Shown here: piece by piece, positions 12,401 to 48,140 of the stretch | How the letters are laid out: each line of letters starts with the position of its first letter | Position numbering within the stretch: the first letter of the stretch is position 1 | Notes under the pieces: generated by a model | Told to the model about the DNA's origin: nothing | Seen by the model: only the letters and a program-made list of their open reading frames with translations | Database searches by the model: none | Translations under genes and position numbers: made by a program | Assembly: GCF_016097555.1 (NCBI RefSeq) | Contig: NC_054708.1 | Location: 934,382 to 998,381, forward strand | DNA length: 64,000 nucleotides | Direction of reading: 5' to 3' | Source of the DNA: Gigantopelta aegis | Lineage: Eukaryota; Mollusca; Gastropoda; Neomphalida; Peltospiridae

Positions 12401-13873
12401 TAAAATATTTGTATCCATTGTTTTATTGATATTTTAAAATTAAAAAGCTCCAAAGTTTGTTCAATAAATTTCCATGACACAGAATCAAAAGCTTTTTCAA
12501 AGTCAACTAAAAGCAATAAGCCAGGGATTTTATATAATTCAGTATATTGCATAATATCATAGATTAGTCTAATATTTTCGCCTATGTATCTGCCTTTAAT
12601 GAACCCTGTTTGATCTTTTGCAATAAGTTTGTCCAACACCTTTTTAAACCTATATGCAATGCATCCAGAAGCAATTTTGTAAATACAATTTAATAATGTT
12701 ATTGGCCTCCAATTTTTTAACAAAAGTTTTGATTTTTCTGGTTTTGGTATGCAAGTAATTATTCCCAGTTTTTGTGTGGTTGAAATTTCTTTAATATCGT
12801 AACTGTAATTAATTGATCTAACAATAAAATGGCCCAAATCTAACCAAAACATTAAAAAAAACTCAGCAGAAAATCCATCAGAGCCAGGGCTCTTTTCACT
12901 TTTCATCTCTTTTAAAAAGGCCAATGCTTCTCAGTACATAATTTTTCCTTCAAGTTGTTCTGCTTCCATATCAGTTAATATTTTGAAGTCCATATTTTTT
13001 AATTGTTTAAAATTTTCTTTTAAAGTTGACTCCTGTTTATGTTGACTGGAATATAATTTTTCATAAAAAAAATTTAGTTTCTTCTAAGATTTTTTTTTTA
13101 TCAGTTATTATAGTACCATCATCAAGTTCTATTCTAGAGATAAGTTTACTGTGAAAATTTCTTGATTCCATGTTACAAAAATATTTAGTGGGCTTCTCTC
13201 CTTCTTCAATCCATTTAGCTCTAGACCTAATAAACTGCCCTTTTAACTTTTTTTTCCTAATTTCTATCAATTCATTTCTTTTTTCATCTAATAATTTGAA
13301 ATCAGTCATATTTTCATCTTGTTCTAAAAAAAATATTTCCTCACAAATACTTACTTCTTTAATGTCTTCAGTTTTCTTTTTAAATGAAGAATAAGATATA
13401 GTTTTCCCTCTTATTTCCATTAACAGATGTTCTAGAAAAAGTTGATCATTAATTGTAAACTGAACATTTTCATCTGAAATTGTTTTGATATTTTCTAAGT
13501 TATAAACAGGTACTACATATTCACTCTTAACATCTAAAATGGTTTCTTTAATTGTTTCAATATATTTTTTATCTTTAAGTAACGAGTTGTTAAATTTCCA
13601 AAGTCCTTTACCCTTTTCCATATCAGATAACTTTAATTGTAAAATGACTCCACAATGGTCAGACCTGTAACTACTCTCTATCCATACCTTTGCTACAAAT
13701 GTCATTAGATTTTCGGATATAAGATAGAAGTCCAATCTAGCTTGTTTCACTGGGTTCTTTTTTGTCCAAGTATACTTTTTTCGGTCAGGGTAAAGTTCAC
13801 GAAATGGATCTTTAAAACAAAAAATTTCAAAATTTTCTAAAACTCTTTCTCTAGCTTTAGGGTTATTAATATA

Positions 13874-15367
13874 CTCTTAAAAAAAAGAAACGCAAAAGGG
13901 TACAAATGGGTTATAACTCTGATTTTATGTTTCCTACCGGTTCATGCTTTGTGAATATAAGGTCATTGCATGTCCCAAACACATTCCCACGGTTACATTC
14001 GATAAAACGCAGCTACTGTACAATAAAGTTCCAAAATGTGAATATTCGCAAAAACGCAGCCACGTGCAAACCATGTCACCACTGCACGTGCGTTGTCTGC
14101 ACGTGCAACATGAACACCGACAGTATACAAGTGCAGGGTGTTCGCTTGCCTGGCCTCTGTATCTGGCCGACAGTTGACAACTCAGGACATGCCACGTCTC
14201 AGTGAACCGCAGAGAAACAATGCCATCGGCCGACTAGACGCAGGCGAATCCAGAACGGCCGTTGCCAGGGCATTCCATGTGTCCCCAAGCACCATCTCCA
14301 GACTGTGGGACCGTTACCAGCAACATGGATCAACACGTGACCTCCCTAGATCCGGTCGACCACGGGTCACTACCCCCGGGCAGGACCGCTACATCCGGGT
14401 ACGCCACCTTCGGGAACGATTGACTACTGCCACCTCCACAGCCGCAGCAATACCAGGTTTGCGCAGGATATCCGACCAGACCGTACGGAACCGCCTACGT
14501 GAGGTAGGAATTCGTGCCAGACGTCCAGTTCGAGGTGTCATCTTAACACCACAACACCGTCGAATCCGACTGCAGTGGTGCCAGATTCATCGACAATGGC
14601 CTTAACTGCGATGGAGACAGGTGTGGTTCAGTGACGAGTCCCGATTTCTGCTCCGACGTCATGATGGAAGATGTCGCGTGTATAGGCGTCGTGGTGAACG
14701 TTATGCGGCAAACTGCGTGCAGGAAGTGGACAGATTCGGCGGGGGTAGTGTCATGGTGTGGGCAGCCATCTCACACACTGGCAGAACTGACCTGGTCCAC
14801 GTGCAGGGCAACCTGAATGCACAGGGCTACATTGACCAGATCCTCCGGCCACACATCGTTCCAGTTATGGCCAACGCCAACGCAGTGTTCCAACATGACA
14901 ACCCCAGGCCTCACACAGCACGTCTCACAACGGCTTTCCTACAGAACAACAACATTAATGTCCTTCCTTGGCCATCGATATCACCGGATTTGAACCCAAT
15001 TGAGAATCTATGGGACGAGTTGGACCGACGCCTCCGACAGCGACAACCACAGCCCCAGACCCTGCCCGAGCTGGCAGCAGCCTTGCAGGCCGAGTGGGCC
15101 ACCATCCCCCGGGACGTCATCCGTACTCTGGTTGCTTCAATGGGCAGGCGGTGCCAGGCAGTTGTCAACACACGCGGAGGCCACACCCGGTATTGACTCC
15201 AGATGACCTTGACCTTGGTGGTGTGTCCTATCACTTACCCACAATGGACTAGAGTGAATTGTGAACAATCCTGCAACATTTGGTAATTATCGGACTCACC
15301 ATTCAATAATTAAATCAATTCTCCAAATGTTACGACAATGTGGTTTTGCGTTTCTTCTTTTGAAGAG
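13874..15367 (+). mobile_element. Tc1/mariner-type transposon nested in LINE copy 1
   Basis: The inverted ends are CTCTTAAAAAAAAGAAACGC at the left and its imperfect complement at the right, ending GAAGAG at 15367. TA target duplications lie at 13872-13873 and 15368-15369. The 1494-bp insertion splits the LINE endonuclease. Joining the flanks over one TA gives a continuous reading frame (NYIHINNPKA) that matches the uninterrupted copy 2 at about 23970-24000, so the insertion postdates the LINE. GC content is clearly higher than the AT-rich LINE around it. Confidence 0.94.
14189..15196 (+). pseudogene. Tc1-like DD34E transposase with one nonsense codon
   Basis: Start chosen at MPRLSEPQR, where homology to Tc1 transposases begins. 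Residues about 5-60 are a paired-like helix-turn-helix (TAVARAFHVSPSTISRLWDR) followed by a GRPR box. The catalytic triad is visible: D in FSDESRF, D in FQHDNPRPH, and E in SPDLNPIENLW, with 34 residues between the second D and the E (DD34E). The only lesion I see is an in-frame TAA at 14603-14605 (codon 139), between the DNA-binding and catalytic halves. The downstream frame continues unshifted to the stop at 15194-15196. Length is near the usual 340 aa. This copy would be inactive unless the stop is a sequencing or assembly error. Confidence 0.92.
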
Positions 15368-15841
15368 TATATGTATATAATTTCTTGTATCTAGATTTTG
15401 GTTAAGCACCAAATTAAAGTCACCACAAACAATAAATTTTTCATTTTCAAATTCTTCAAGTAATTTCAAAATGTTCTCATAAAAATTTGGGCTATCCTCA
15501 TTTGGACCATATATATTGACAAGTGTGATTCTCTCCCCTTCTATAGTGATATCAAGTACTATATAATTTCCGGAAATATCTGTTTTCATTTTGTGTAATT
15601 TGTATTCAAAATTGTTATTAAACAGAATAGCTACACCCCTCGAATTTCCTGAAAAAGAACTAAATATACATTTAAATCCCCATTGAGTTTGTATATAAGG
15701 TTCTAACTCTGCTGTGAAATGTGTGTCTTGTAAACAATATATACTACATTTCTTTTGTTTTAAATAGTTCAAAACATCCCTTCTTTTTTCAGGAACTTCC
15801 AATCCCTGGCAGTTAACAGTCATAATTTGTATGCAAGCCAT

Positions 15842-17135
15842 CTTGCGACATATTCTAAAGATGCAAATATAAAGTTACTATCAAAGAAAGCTGTTCTTAT
15901 TTGGTAAAAAAAAAGTGTTTGCATATATTAAATCAAAACAGGTTATATTTAATGTCATTTGCAATGCAGTCAGAATAGTCTGTCTGTAAAAGAAAAGTCA
16001 AAAAAATAAGTTTTTTCTCTTAAGACCCATTGGTGCATTAGCTCCGTTAAAACAAACTAAATATCAATGATGGGATAAGTCGAAACAACTGGGCATATAA
16101 CTCAAATACTTATGTACAGTAGTATACATGTGCATTTCATACATTACAAATATGTTTGTTGTAATATTTTTCAAATAATGCACTATGTAAAACTTAAAAT
16201 ATTTGTCTTTCATATACATTTCAGCCGATGAACAACATTACTTTTTGTGTTCATTCATGTGGGGGGGGGGGGGGGGGGGGGGGGGGGGTGTTGGGGGGGT
16301 TGGGGTGGGGGGATTGGGGGGGGGTGGGGTGGGGGGGGGGAAAAAAAAAAAAAAAAAAAAAAAAGTGTTTCCTTTCACTATCTAGTCATATGTTATGTTA
16401 AGAAAAATATTCAACAGTATTTTCTTTGCCTATCATCACTGTCTATGTTAACCATATAATAATATTGAATTTTCATGATAACACCACAGACACTGTCACA
16501 CAGTCAGGAAAAATGAAATAATCAGGTAATGTTAGAATATCGGCTAAAAAATAATACCACATTTGAAAATATTAACAAAACCACGCTTTTTCGAAAAAGG
16601 TATAGTCCGCCACAAATTCCACAACACTGTCCCACTGTAACAGTAGTCAGTTTCCAGAAATTCCGAGCACAGCCTCCACTCTATCCAAGGGAGAGAACTG
16701 AAACCGTTTTCCGTTTTTTGTCTCACCGTCCAGCAGTTAATGTTTTTTTATATTATGCAAAAGATTTATAAAGTTGTGTTTACTTCTGCACATCTGTGGT
16801 CAGATGTCCAGAAAGCATGGTCATTATTCCCAATCAATGTGTTTTACTGACCACAACTTTGTTTTAATGAACTAGGATTCATATTCCAATATTTTATGAT
16901 TTTCTTTGTTGTTAAAACAGTAAAATTTATCATCAAATGAGCTACCACTTGTTCAACTTACAATTCCCAGATATTTCTCACAAAAACAAACAAGTAAGTC
17001 GGCAGTTAGCAATACAGTGTGTCAGCTTGTGAGATGTCCGGCGAGTATCCCGACTGCAGTAGTCAAAAGGTAAAAGTTGGAATCAGGATGGATTAAAACA
17101 TATGGGACGGATATCATTCATTTCATGAAACATAC
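15842..17135. other. Non-coding, probably intronic to the zinc-ribbon gene
   Basis: AT-rich sequence with a 100-bp homopolymer tract at 16261-16364 and no exon that I can support. The stretch 16590-16730 is less AT-rich and open on both strands but lacks convincing splice sites or a recognisable protein. Part of the 5' region of LINE copy 1 may extend into the first few hundred bases. Confidence 0.5.
16261..16364. repeat. Poly-G/G-rich tract followed by poly-A
   Basis: About 28 consecutive G lead into a G-rich stretch broken by single T or A, then about 24 consecutive A. The G-rich strand could form quadruplexes. Such abrupt homopolymers are also common places for assembly or sequencing errors, so exact length is unreliable. 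Confidence 0.85.
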
Positions 17136-17238
17136 CTTGAAAGCAGCATTTAGTTCAATGAATGAATCAAACGTCATTGCATAGAAGTCGTGAAGAGATC
17201 GCCACAATCCAGACTCACAGCATTGTTTAACTTCTCGT
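17136..17238 (-). CDS. Exon 3 of the zinc-ribbon gene
   Basis: 34 full codons in the frame continuing exon 2, with aromatic/charged residues typical of a folded domain (SLHDFYAMTFDSFIELNAAF). Donor AAG|GTATGT. The acceptor side lies in a short tandem repeat (17211-17354). Confidence 0.68.
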
Positions 17239-19066
17239 CTACAAGTAAAAACTGGTGCATTATTTTAGACTCACGACATCGCTTACCTTCTCTACAAGTA
17301 AAAACTAGAGCATTATTTTGTATTCACAGCATCACTTAACTTCTTCCCTAGAACACTATTTCTACAGTACAAGTAAACAATAAACATGGCCAATCATCAA
17401 GCACTAAAACACCGAGCCAAAACCAGCTTTTAGAATATATCTGATCTATAGGTGCAATGTACACCCAAATTGTTGTGTTTTAACACGAGAAAATATTTAT
17501 TTTAGGAGCAAACATTGATTACCAGGTAATAAAAATGTAAAAATGGACATTAATTTATGACACTTTACTGAACGCTTGAAACTACAAGCATCTGTTTGGA
17601 TATTTTGTTTATCAAAATATTTTACAACCATGCAATACTCTATTGTATGTGTATATTGCCCTGTGTTCAGACGCAAGTCATCACGTTTTCACATGCACAT
17701 TTCAATTAAAATAGTCAGTACTTTGATATATATATTACTTGTATCAAATTAAAAAACATTCTACATATTGCTATCAACTAAACTGCATCAGTTTTGTTTA
17801 AAACGATTACAAATGATTTTCATAAAGTAACAGGGAAAGAGACAAGACCATTCATAAATTAAAATAGCCGTGTTACATGTTACAAGGAAGTCTTGTGGCA
17901 TGTCTGTGTAATTGGTAAAGTTAACTACCAGTAAGTAAACCATAATAGAATAATAATGTGACCATGGTAACTTACTCAGGCACAAACATCAAGTTATGGT
18001 TGCACTTGCAACTAAATAGCCCTGATACGTTTAATACTCAGAGGTAAAATGAGATATAGTTTACAGTAATCTTATCATAGATGAAGAGACAATAACCTTA
18101 ACTGTTCCGCTGTGGCATTTTTCAGATGATTCGTTTGTATTGTTTCTGCAGGTCCAGGACTTCTGGGGGGTTTGTCAGGCCCAGGAGGGTCATTTTTCGG
18201 AGATCCTAGTGGACTGGAGTGTGGTGTGGGTCCTGCCGATGGCAATGGTAAATAAGATGGTTTCTTCTTAGCATTTGTCAGATTCTTCTCATCAGCAATG
18301 GGAGGTAACTCAGATTTCACTCCAGTGTTGGATCCAGCCGAGGGCCGACGCTCCTGTGAATTGTTTGATGATGAACTGCGCACCGGTCCAAGATTTTGAA
18401 AAAAATTTGCAATGGACTGTAGTCGACTTCCTCCTTTGCTTTTGCCATTGTCCTGGAAAGAAAAAATATATAAATAATCGGTGTAAATCTATCAATGATA
18501 GCCTCAAAAAGACCTATGTACTTCCAATTGTTTTTATTCCAATTTTTATTTGCTTCATAAATAAAATATAAAAAGAAAATAATGAAACAAGAATAATAAA
18601 ATATAATATTATTATAAAGCAAAAGAACTATATGTGCATGTTGGTTACAAATAAAGCTAGACATCTGACATGACTTGTTTATTTATCTGTCGTGGTGGAC
18701 TGGCTGGAACATGAAATTGCACAATGGACCCACAGATGGGGATCGATCCTAGACCGACCGCGCATCAGACAAGCACTTTACCACTGGGCTACGTGCCGCC
18801 CCATAATAATAGTGACAGTATCATCTGGGAATACTCACTGGATTGTCCCTCAAGTTGGGCAGTCTCGCTGGGTTGCTTTGTCGAGTTCTCCGGTACGAAG
18901 GCGGCCGTTCCGCAGACTCGCGGTCGTAGAAGTTGCCACAGTTGGGACAGATAGTTCGTTTTGTTCCGGGGGCTTGCGGGACGGTGTGATCACACGTTGG
19001 ACATGTCACTGTCGCCGTCACCCCGCCCGCTCCCGAAGACGAGGCAGCCATAACCAGAGTGCACAT
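17136..19066 (-). CDS. Zinc-ribbon protein of unknown function, 5' part of gene (three exons)
   Basis: I do not recognise this gene. Exon 1 (19066/19051 to 18839) encodes, from MAASSSGAGG, a zinc ribbon with two CxxC pairs (CPTC and CPNC) at about residues 20-40, then a basic Arg/Pro-rich stretch; it ends at a GTGAGT donor in phase 0. Exon 2 (18452-18097; acceptor TTTCTTTCCAG) begins DNGKSKGG and is Ser/Pro-rich with low complexity. Exon 3 (17238-17136; acceptor CTTGTAG, donor GTATGT) encodes the compact segment REVKQCCESGLWRSLHDFYA. The exon 2 donor (GTTATT) is weak; without it the frame ends at TGA 18075-18077. Splicing joins EQL-R-REVK in frame, which favours it. No 3' end was found. It is divergent from TEX261 with about 2 kb between starts. 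Confidence 0.7.
17211..17354. repeat. About 55-bp tandem repeat spanning an exon 3 acceptor
   Basis: Two full units and one partial unit, each with a tacaagtaaaaact core: 17211-17266, 17267-17319 and 17320-17354. On the gene strand each full unit contains TTTTTACTTGTAG, so the functional acceptor and the first 25 or so exon bases are repeated into the upstream intron. Confidence 0.8.
18097..18452 (-). CDS. Exon 2 of the zinc-ribbon gene
   Basis: A strong polypyrimidine tract and CAG acceptor lie just upstream on the minus strand. The exon codes for a Ser/Pro-rich, probably disordered segment and ends ATAEQLR. The donor is GTTATT (weak). If it is not used, translation stops at 18075. Confidence 0.7.
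18694..18803 (-). mobile_element. SINE head fragment in intron 1 of the zinc-ribbon gene
   Basis: Reverse complement of the tRNA-like SINE head (gatcgatcctagaccgaccg ... taccactgggctacgtgccg). Only the head is present. Confidence 0.8.
18839..19066 (-). CDS. Exon 1 of the zinc-ribbon gene
   Basis: Two in-frame ATGs occur, at 19064-19066 and 19049-19051. I prefer the second because alanine/serine-rich MAASSSG is a common eukaryotic start and the GCC before it fits a Kozak context. Donor GTGAGTAT is at 18838-18831. Confidence 0.75.
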
Positions 19067-19686
19067 TTGATAAATTAAGTCTTTACTTCATCGTCACGAC
19101 CGAATAGTCATCACTTGTCAGCTGTTATTAAAAGTAGTAAATCTGTCAACAAGCATCCTGTCAAACACGCCATGTTGGATTTAGCAATCAGATGCCTGTG
19201 ACGTCACGGATCAAATGTCTGCCTGTCGATCGGTGTGCGTAATTACCATGACAACTCGTACTGTCAGGATCTCTACAAAGCCTTGTTCAGTAGCAGCTAC
19301 CTGCTGCATCTTGGAAAGACTTCAATAATTCAATGCAATGTCTATCAACAGAATGTGTAAAACATCTTGCAAACTTCCGGCCTTTCACAAAGGATTAAAT
19401 CCAGGTTTTGCATGGGGAAATAAATTAATTCGTGTTTGAATTAAAGGCTATATTTCCCGGGTTGCGATTGTTAACTTGGTTTTGTTGTAGCTCAAAAGTC
19501 TTTTAGCCATATTCTTATATGTAATAATACAGAGAATATATGTCAAAACAGAGAGAATATGTGACAATACAAACTGAAGCATGTTAAATGTATATAATAT
19601 AATCTCAATCTCTTTCTATTTCAATCTCTTTCTCTCCTCATCTCTTTCTCTCCCTACATAATATGATTATCCCTCTTCTCTGTCTC

Positions 19687-19690
19687 CCCC

Positions 19691-19786
<96 letters not shown>
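19687..19786. repeat. (C)n(CT)n microsatellite
   Basis: A run of C followed by about 40 CT dinucleotides. Confidence 0.97.
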
Positions 19787-19788
<2 letters not shown>

Positions 19789-20260
19789 GGCTTATATTAT
19801 TAATGACAGTCCCCAGAATATAAACTGTTTAAAGCAGTTCATGATATAGGCTTATACAAACTAAAAGCGGGGGTAGTATCGGGCCACGGCGGATGCGAGT
19901 AGCCATTGGTGTGTGTGGGGGGGGGGGGCTGATTGAGATCGAGGGCGCAAACCAAATTGTTTACGGGGTTTGGAGACATGCTTCCTCGTAAAATTTTAAA
20001 AACGATGTTCTGAAATGCAATTTGCTGCATTCTACAAGTAAAATTCATCTCTGCCTTAAGATTTACTACCAATAATAGTTTTGATTCCGAATTATTGAGG
20101 AGGCTAAAGGCCCCCCGCCCTAGTCCCCCCCCCCCGCTCCGCCGTGCCTGTAGTAGGGGGGATTTGACCAAATATTTCATCCAAATGATACAGACTAATA
20201 TTTATTTTGCTTAGGCTACACTGCGTTCGTTAAACTTATTTAAAGGTGTTTTATCATATT

Positions 20261-20308
20261 TAGCCCGAGTATTCTGCCATACGAGGGCTAGACGGATATT
20301 TGAACGGT
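20261..20308. repeat. Solo half of the AGCCCGAGTA palindromic element
   Basis: Shares the ordered blocks tagcccgagta.tctg, gagggctagacgga and atttgaacg with each arm of the hairpin at 59504-59618, with substitutions between. It is one arm only; the inverted partner is absent. Confidence 0.6.
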
Positions 20309-20419
20309 TATGATATCGCCCTTTCAGCCAGAGATAACTCTATAGCGAAAACACGGAATTGCTGCCAACCACCGGGTACGCAAAGATTATGGCTCTACTA
20401 CCACGGCCTTTCAAGTTCC

Positions 20420-20645
20420 TTTGGTATACCAGTCGTGGTGCACTGGCGCGGCGGGACGTAGCCCAGTGGTAAAGCGCTCGCCTGGTCGGTGGTATGATAT
20501 ATCATGTCTGTGGAAAGGTGCCTATAAAAGATCCCTTGCTATTAATGAAAAAAAAGTAGCGGGTTTCCTCTCTAAAACTATATGTCATATCCTAGATCGA
20601 CCGCGCATCATGTGAGCGCTTTAAAGTTTATCACTGAGCTAGCCT
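20420..20645 (+). mobile_element. Rearranged SINE copy
   Basis: A plus-strand head (gggacgtagcccagtggtaa) and internal body (aagatcccttgctattaatg) are followed by an inverted head remnant (tagatcgaccgcgcatcatg...cactgagctag). A minus-strand body fragment (ccagtcgtggtgcactgg) precedes it. This looks like a composite of two SINE insertions in opposite orientation. Confidence 0.65.
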
Positions 20646-20715
20646 AGGGTGCTATTTTTCTAGGCAATAATTAAGCTATGGTAAAGTCTATATCGACGTG
20701 TGTCATTTGAGTGTG

Positions 20716-20812
20716 CACCCCCCCCCCATCCACACACCCCCACCCCATACACAACACACACCCGCCCCTCCCCAGCCCCCACCCCACACACCCCCCACCC
20801 CCGCCGTAAGAA
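20716..20812. repeat. C-rich low-complexity CA/CCCC tract
   Basis: Imperfect cacaccccc repeats about 250 bp upstream of the TEX261 start codon. The frames it creates on both strands are not genes. Confidence 0.85.
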
Positions 20813-21059
20813 TTTAACCCCGACTATTTTTAGTTTCATGTATATAATGTACAGCGACAGCATGAAGGCTGAACAGGCAAGATCGACCTACTTCCTGTTG
20901 GACAAGCCGAGTATTCCGAATGCTGCCGAATGGCCTCGGTGCAAGGGAGATAAATCTAAAAACATCAACGTCATGGTCACTTGTCATGGTGGATTTGTTT
21001 TATAATACAGTTCGTAAAAGACATTAAAACTAAACGATTACTACTCTTTCATTGTCAAA

Positions 21060-46032
<24,973 letters not shown>

Positions 46033-47226
46033 AAACCACCACTGTTTAATCTATCTCACACAGACATTTGGTTACCTACGTCTTCGCTTTACGAGGAGGT
46101 CAGTCTAGCATCAACGACTGAAATGTGCTCATTGAGATTGTATTGTAATGTTCACTTAAGTTTACTCAGATGTTAGACTGTATGGAGTTACTAGGTCAGC
46201 CTAGGTAGGGATTAGGTGATGTGGTGTTTTCTTAAGAAATTGGTTTACATGGAGACAGGAATGTTCTGTACCCAGACCATCACTTCATATGGATAGTGTG
46301 TGTGTGTGTCATCGTGTTCATTCTTTTCTTGGGATAATTGCAAGATTGATCACATTTGACTTGAATATTGTAGTTACTGAAGAAATTTGTCCACATTCAG
46401 CTCATTGAATTGTCTCCCTTATACCTTTCCGCATTGGTTTGGTGTCTATGCAAGTACTCAAGCACCGTTATGCATTATTTTCACTAGCCTATTGGTTAGT
46501 AAAACATCTTTATTTCATTTTGATTATATTCTTTTAATTAATGACAGTTTGAAATCCATGTACAGACCTTCACATGAATAAAATTGAGGGGAGTGTTTAA
46601 CTTGCTCTTGTAACTTAGATAATGGGGTGCCATATCATGAGAGTCCCTTTATGATGATTTCCAATTTATGGCAACACATCACCATTTGTCGTGTTGTTAC
46701 TTGCTGTAGCAGCTTAATATAGTCCGGTTTAGGAAATAGTTATTCATAAAAAAAATTAAAAAAAATTCTGATATGCTTTTTGTAATCTTTCTTTGATGTT
46801 TACACGTAGGTTGACCTCTGTAGTATTTAAATAACATACTGGTTTGAAGAAACTTGTTATATGTTGTATTAACTGATAACACCTGTGCAAGTGGTATGGT
46901 GCCACTTGTATAACAGCAACACGAGGCGGTGGTCAGGCATTGGGCCATTAATTGAAAAAAATTGTTGTTGACCTATGTTGATTTTTTACATGGTACATGT
47001 CAGTTGAGAGCACTCCCTAAAATTAGTAGTGACATGACAGTGTTGTATTTTTCACAGAATATATTCCAACATAGAAATTGTATTGAACTGCATGGAGTAA
47101 TTAATGGTGGTGTGTAACCTAGATGATTTTTGGGGGGTTTGACAGTCAAAATTATCACGTTGTAAAAATAAAAGTGAAGTTGTGTTTTTTTATTGGTCAA
47201 GTAAAGGTCACAAAAGATCAGTCTTC
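46033..47226 (+). other. TEX261 3' UTR and flank
   Basis: AT-rich sequence with a candidate polyadenylation signal at 46577. No further coding region is supported. Confidence 0.6.
46577..46582 (+). terminator. Candidate polyadenylation signal of TEX261
   Basis: AATAAA 545 bp after the stop codon, in AT-rich sequence. Other signals downstream are possible. Confidence 0.5.
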
Positions 47227-47476
47227 CAATTGGCTGTATTTAGTGTCATGTAGCTCCAACTCCAGTCTCGGATGTAGATTGTTATTATCAATTGGCTGTA
47301 TTTAGTGTCATGTAGCTCCAACTCCAGTCTCGGATGTAGATTGTTATTATCAATTGGCTGTATTTAGTGTCATGTAGCTCCAACTCCAGTCTCGGATGTA
47401 GATTGTTATTATCAATTGGCTGTATTTAGTGTCATGTAGCTCCAACTCCAGTCTCGGATGTAAATTGTTATTATCA
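47227..47476. repeat. 62-bp tandem repeat, four units
   Basis: The unit starting caattggctgtatttagtgt is repeated four times with almost no change, suggesting a recent expansion. Confidence 0.96.
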
Positions 47477-48044
47477 TGTGGTTAGTTTATTCATTTTTAT
47501 TTCACATAGAAAGAGCACATTACAGTGCTATTCCCAGGACTAGCTCGGTCACTTGCCAAATTTGCCAACTGAGAATTTTTAAAACTAGCAAATTATATTT
47601 TAATTTGGTGAAATCAATTTGTGTAATAATTGATATTTTTTTGTTGAAAAATAGCTATAGGTTTTTGGGGGGTTTTCTTTAATAATTTGGCAAAATTTTC
47701 TGATCACCAGAATCTAGCCCTGATTCCCTGATTGGTTCAACATTTTTGTCCAATGTTAACATAAAACTTTTGGTTGGTATCAGGTAAGCTTTCCAGCAAT
47801 TTATACAGGTTTATTTTCATTTCAACTTAACCGGACTTCAAACTAATGGCTTTTTGCCCTGGAACAATGTACTGGTCAGAATACACCAACAGCCAATGGA
47901 ATGGCTTAAAACATTTATCTGGAGTCAGTAGTTCAAAATAGAATCTTTTCTTCTTCTTCTTTAACAATATAACTAGAGCAAACTGAATTAGTAATCAGCA
48001 GCTGTTTGACGTCAACTATTTGGCAATTCTGACATAATTTTTCT

Positions 48045-48140
48045 ATTAGTAAGGGATCTTTTATATGCACTTTCCCACAGACAGGACAGCACATACCATG
48101 GCCTGTGATGTACCAATCGTTGGGCACTGGTTTGGAAAGG
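48045..48140 (-). mobile_element. SINE body fragment
   Basis: Reverse complement of the conserved middle (aagggatcttttatatgcac through cataccatggcctgtgatgt). Head and tail are not recognisable. Confidence 0.75.

Larger units (their letters stand above)
10316..15841 (-). mobile_element. L1/Tx1-like LINE, copy 1, interrupted by a Tc1-like element
   Basis: Read on the minus strand this non-LTR retrotransposon has an apurinic-type endonuclease, a reverse transcriptase, a Cys-rich C-terminal region and a 3' end. Its terminal block (cagggcccccaaccctgaca) is shared with copy 2 at 32559-32583. The tail beyond it is A-rich. The 5' boundary is uncertain: I place it at the ORF2 ATG (15839-15841) because the sequence upstream does not match copy 2. 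Removing the Tc1-like insertion (13874-15367) and one TA restores an uninterrupted endonuclease frame. The stretch about 10390-10640 has no counterpart in copy 2 and may be another insertion. Confidence 0.9.
10764..15841 (-). pseudogene. LINE ORF2 (endonuclease-reverse transcriptase), decayed
   Basis: The endonuclease starts MACIQIMTVNCQGL and keeps the GDFNLV motif; it continues past the Tc1 insertion through YRSDHCG. The reverse transcriptase (12094-12924) shows KSPGSDGF, LVDFEKAFDSV, GCRQGDPLSP and the catalytic QYADDTTF box. Further on (10764-11150) is the terminal zinc-knuckle-like segment CHFCYLQPETLEHLFYNC. Lesions seen: a frameshift in a homopolymer near 13065-13072, TGA at 12931-12933 (Tyr-stop-Glu), TAA at 12094-12096 where copy 2 has a serine codon, and further stops downstream (for example 11704). 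The element cannot make full-length ORF2. I see no ORF1. The L1/Tx1 placement is by motif and from memory. Confidence 0.88.
19067..20420. other. Intergenic region between two divergent genes
   Basis: Contains the presumed promoter of the zinc-ribbon gene (19067-19250, less AT-rich), a long C/CT microsatellite and a single half-copy of a mobile palindromic element at 20261-20308. No coding sequence is supported. The frame at 19839-20180 is open by chance across G-rich sequence. Confidence 0.6.

Noticed and set aside
14911..15252. Overlapping frames on both strands of the Tc1 transposase
   Set aside because: Shadows in a GC-rich coding region; only the frame with the DD34E motifs is homologous to known proteins.
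16529..16771. Possible exon of the zinc-ribbon gene or independent ORF
   Set aside because: Open on both strands and of higher complexity than its surroundings, but no acceptor/donor pair in phase and no recognisable protein; left as unexplained.
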